From: Geothermovivens sp964644845
Lineage (GTDB): Bacteria > Zhuqueibacterota > Zhuqueibacteria > Oleimicrobiales > Geothermoviventaceae
Length of the DNA: 64,000 bases
Reading direction: 5' to 3'
Assembly: GCA_964644845.1 (NCBI GenBank)
Contig: CAZXXS010000119.1
Location: 42,081-106,080, forward strand
Part shown: in pieces, positions 62,274 through 64,000 of the stretch
Layout of the letters: each line of letters begins with the position of its first letter
How positions within the stretch are numbered: the first letter of the stretch is position 1
Notes under the pieces: model-generated
The model's input: the letters and a program-made list of their open reading frames with translations, nothing else
What the model was told of the DNA's origin: nothing
Database searches by the model: none
Position numbers and translations under genes: made by a program

Positions 62274-63281
62274 CTACCGGGGCTGGCCGTCCGGCCCGTA
62301 CACAACGTACATGAACGTCCAGTGGAGCTCGAGGTAAGGCTCCGGGAAGTCTTGCGGCAGCGGCTTAAACGGTGACGAATTGCGCACCGCCTGCAAACTG
62401 GTTTCCACCAGCGAGCGATGGCAGTCGTAAGACTCCACTTCCAGATCCTGCACCTCACCGTTCGGCATGACCTTGAAATGGAGCACCACACTCCCGTGAA
62501 TGATGCCCAACCGGGTAAACGCCGGCGGTGGGTACAGGTTGCTGGCCATGCGGCGTTTCATGTACAGAATGTAGGGAGCGTAGTCCCAGGCGTACGTGTT
62601 GAGTGAGAAATCACCGATGAAGCGCGACTTGGCATCTTGCTGTCCGCCACCGGCACGCGGCTGAACCTGCGGTTGCATTGGCTGGCCGATGACTTCGCGG
62701 CTGAATTTCGGTGGAGCAAAACGTCGCAACACCGTGGGCAACTGGCCTTGCTGTTCCGGTTTCTCCTGCTCCTCCACGGGTGCAGAAGGTTGCGGGGGTG
62801 GGCTTGGACGTTGCGCCGTCATCCCGCTGGCAACTACGGCGGCCTGCCCTGCCTCAACACCTTCTGGGCCACCCTCGGCGAAAACGTCGTTGCGCACGGG
62901 GGCAAACGCCTCGCCTTCCGGCAAGTTGTCCGGGGCTTCCGGATTCTGCGCGCGGGCGTTCTTGTCCGACACTGCCGCAGCCTGTTCCGGTGGCTTTTGG
63001 AGGCGAGCTGACTCGGGGGTTTCCACAAGCCGAAACGCCAGGAGTTTTTCCTGCTCTGCGGCAGGCACGTCCGGGTTCGACTGCGCGAGCACAAGAGGCT
63101 TCCAGGCAAAATAGCCCCCAATCAACAAGGCGTGCAAAATCAGCGACACAACGATCGCTAACACGTCCAGTCGTTGCGGGTGGCGCTCAGCCAGATCGAC
63201 CGCTGACCACCGGCGACGCAAACCATCCTCGAGTCCGGTCGCTCGCCGCACGAAAACTTTCAGAGTCGACAGGACAGCCAA
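62274..63281 (-). CDS. tonB: TonB-family energy transducer
   Basis: A 335-residue protein with one N-terminal membrane anchor (LDVLAIVVSLILHALLIGGYFAW, about 38-60), a Pro/Gln/Glu-rich periplasmic linker (about 70-200) and a C-terminal TonB domain (IIHGSVVLHFKVMPNGEVQDLEVES to the end). It transfers ExbBD energy to outer-membrane receptors; none are in the window. The TTG start at 63281 overlaps the upstream gene by 22 bases; GTG at 63251 is possible. Confidence 0.88.
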   Translation of the reverse strand: MAVLSTLKVFVRRATGLEDGLRRRWSAVDLAERHPQRLDVLAIVVSLILHALLIGGYFAWKPLVLAQSNPDVPAAEQEKLLAFRLVETPESARLQKPPEQAAAVSDKNARAQNPEAPDNLPEGEAFAPVRNDVFAEGGPEGVEAGQAAVVASGMTAQRPSPPPQPSAPVEEQEKPEQQGQLPTVLRRFAPPKFSREVIGQPMQPQVQPRAGGGQQDAKSRFIGDFSLNTYAWDYAPYILYMKRRMASNLYPPPAFTRLGIIHGSVVLHFKVMPNGEVQDLEVESYDCHRSLVETSLQAVRNSSPFKPLPQDFPEPYLELHWTFMYVVYGPDGQPR

Positions 63282-64000
63282 ACCGTCATCAAATCCTCTG
63301 CAACCGTGATTTCGCCGTTGAACGTGCGCCTGGCCCGCCCCACGAGATCCATCTGGTCGCCCGCCGGGTAAATGTGACTCAGTACCAGCCTTTCCACACC
63401 CGCTTCCTCAGCCACAGCACCTGCTTCTTCTGGCGTCAGGTGAGTCGCCACGGGCGGCTGGTCGGCGTTCGCGCACTCGAAGATCGCCACATCGGCCCCT
63501 CGCGCCAGCCACACCAGGTCATCGCACACGCCCGTGTCTCCCGAAAAAGTCACAACGCGTCCGCAGGCCTCGAGCCGGAAGCCGATCGCGTTTCGGCTGT
63601 GGTGCACGGGCCGGGCAGAAATCTCCAGCCCACCCAGGACAAGGTCTTCCCCTGGCAATTCGACAACACGCAAAGGAACACCGGGATCCAGGACCCAGCG
63701 GCCGAACGTGTCCGCAAGACCGTGAAGCACAGCCTCCAGACCAACAGGGCCGCCCAAAAGCAGCTCTCGCTCGCGCGTCAACCCGGGTGCGTTCCGGAAG
63801 GCAAAGAGTAGAGCGGGCAGGTCTGCCACGTGGTCCATGTGGAAATGGGTGATCAAGACACCATCGAGCGTCTCCCACGGGAAACCGGACTCCACCAGGC
63901 GTCGCAACGCACCCGAGCCTGCATCGATCAGGACACTCGTTTCGCCGTGCCGTAGGAGGTACGAAGCCGAAGCACGGCGAACCCGGGGGACGCAAGACCC
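63260..64000 (-). CDS. RNase Z-like metallo-beta-lactamase-fold hydrolase (5' end outside window)
   Basis: The last 246 codons of a metallo-beta-lactamase superfamily hydrolase; the frame is open to the window edge. It begins with GSCVPRVRRASASYLLRHGETSVLIDAGSG, shown here only as GSCVPRVRRASA and LIDAGSG, followed by the HxHxDH motif in ITHFHMDHVADL, FSGDTGVCDD and LSHIYP. The layout is that of ribonuclease-Z-like or phosphodiesterase members. Its stop codon overlaps the tonB start region. Confidence 0.85.
   Translation of the reverse strand, partial: GSCVPRVRRASASYLLRHGETSVLIDAGSGALRRLVESGFPWETLDGVLITHFHMDHVADLPALLFAFRNAPGLTRERELLLGGPVGLEAVLHGLADTFGRWVLDPGVPLRVVELPGEDLVLGGLEISARPVHHSRNAIGFRLEACGRVVTFSGDTGVCDDLVWLARGADVAIFECANADQPPVATHLTPEEAGAVAEEAGVERLVLSHIYPAGDQMDLVGRARRTFNGEITVAEDLMTVWLSCRL

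Overview
High-GC bacterial chromosome, 64 kb, gene-dense, with no phage, insertion sequence or CRISPR array. A PorV/PorQ-type outer-membrane protein, a large lipoprotein with SbsA-type Ig domains, DUF4412/DUF4416 proteins, a SpmA-SpmB fusion, a TonB-ExbB-ExbD set and an NtrC-class regulator suggest a Gram-negative of the FCB superphylum (Bacteroidota/Calditrichota/KSB1-like). This placement is inference. GTG and TTG starts are common and most genes have a good GGAGG ribosome site.

Layout. 1-4760 (-): priA, an Ig-like lipoprotein and the start of lysA. 5533-8105: a DUF4412-like secreted protein diverging from an arylamine N-acetyltransferase-like gene and DUF4416. 8437-13368 (+): ECF sigma factor, zinc-finger anti-sigma factor, HEAT-repeat protein and a DUF4097 solenoid protein, a likely envelope-stress cassette. 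13369-14582: non-coding, with four copies of a double-hairpin repeat. 14583-17310 (-): tRNA-Thr, PorV-like protein and a cysteine-desulfurase-like enzyme. 18236-23105 (+): metallo-beta-lactamase protein, EamA transporter, zinc-ribbon/PlsC acyltransferase, HAD protein and SpmAB. 23204-28577 (-): sugar isomerase, two small membrane proteins, cysK-cysE and a secreted phosphodiester glycosidase. 29042-36184 (-): five overlapping signalling genes ending in an NtrC-type regulator. 36469-38944 (-): a PleD-like diguanylate cyclase and gcvPB. 39603-51306 (-): ilvD-ilvB-ilvN-ilvC-leuA-leuC-leuD-leuB-ilvE-proC, a near-complete valine/leucine/isoleucine operon. 52218-64000: Gfo/Idh oxidoreductase, GGDEF protein, AEC permease, a large glycosidase-like protein, a TIGR01777 epimerase, an aminotransferase, exbD, exbB, tonB and a truncated metallo-hydrolase.

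The most interesting signal is a set of three candidate amino-acid-sensing leaders, none of which is a conserved protein gene. (1) Ahead of cysK-cysE, a 30-codon reading frame carries four Cys codons within nine codons; it lies over the first two segments of a four-segment structure (1:2, 2:3, 3:4) that ends in an intrinsic terminator 43 bases before cysK. (2) Ahead of the desulfurase-like gene, a 32-codon frame with a good ribosome site carries six Cys codons and is followed by an intrinsic terminator. (3) Ahead of ilvD, a 56-codon frame ends in a run of Leu/Ile codons after a Val triplet, with strong mutually exclusive hairpins but no terminator U-run. Together they suggest that this lineage controls cysteine and branched-chain amino-acid genes by ribosome-stalling attenuation. 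LeuA here also lacks the C-terminal leucine-feedback domain, which fits control at the RNA level.
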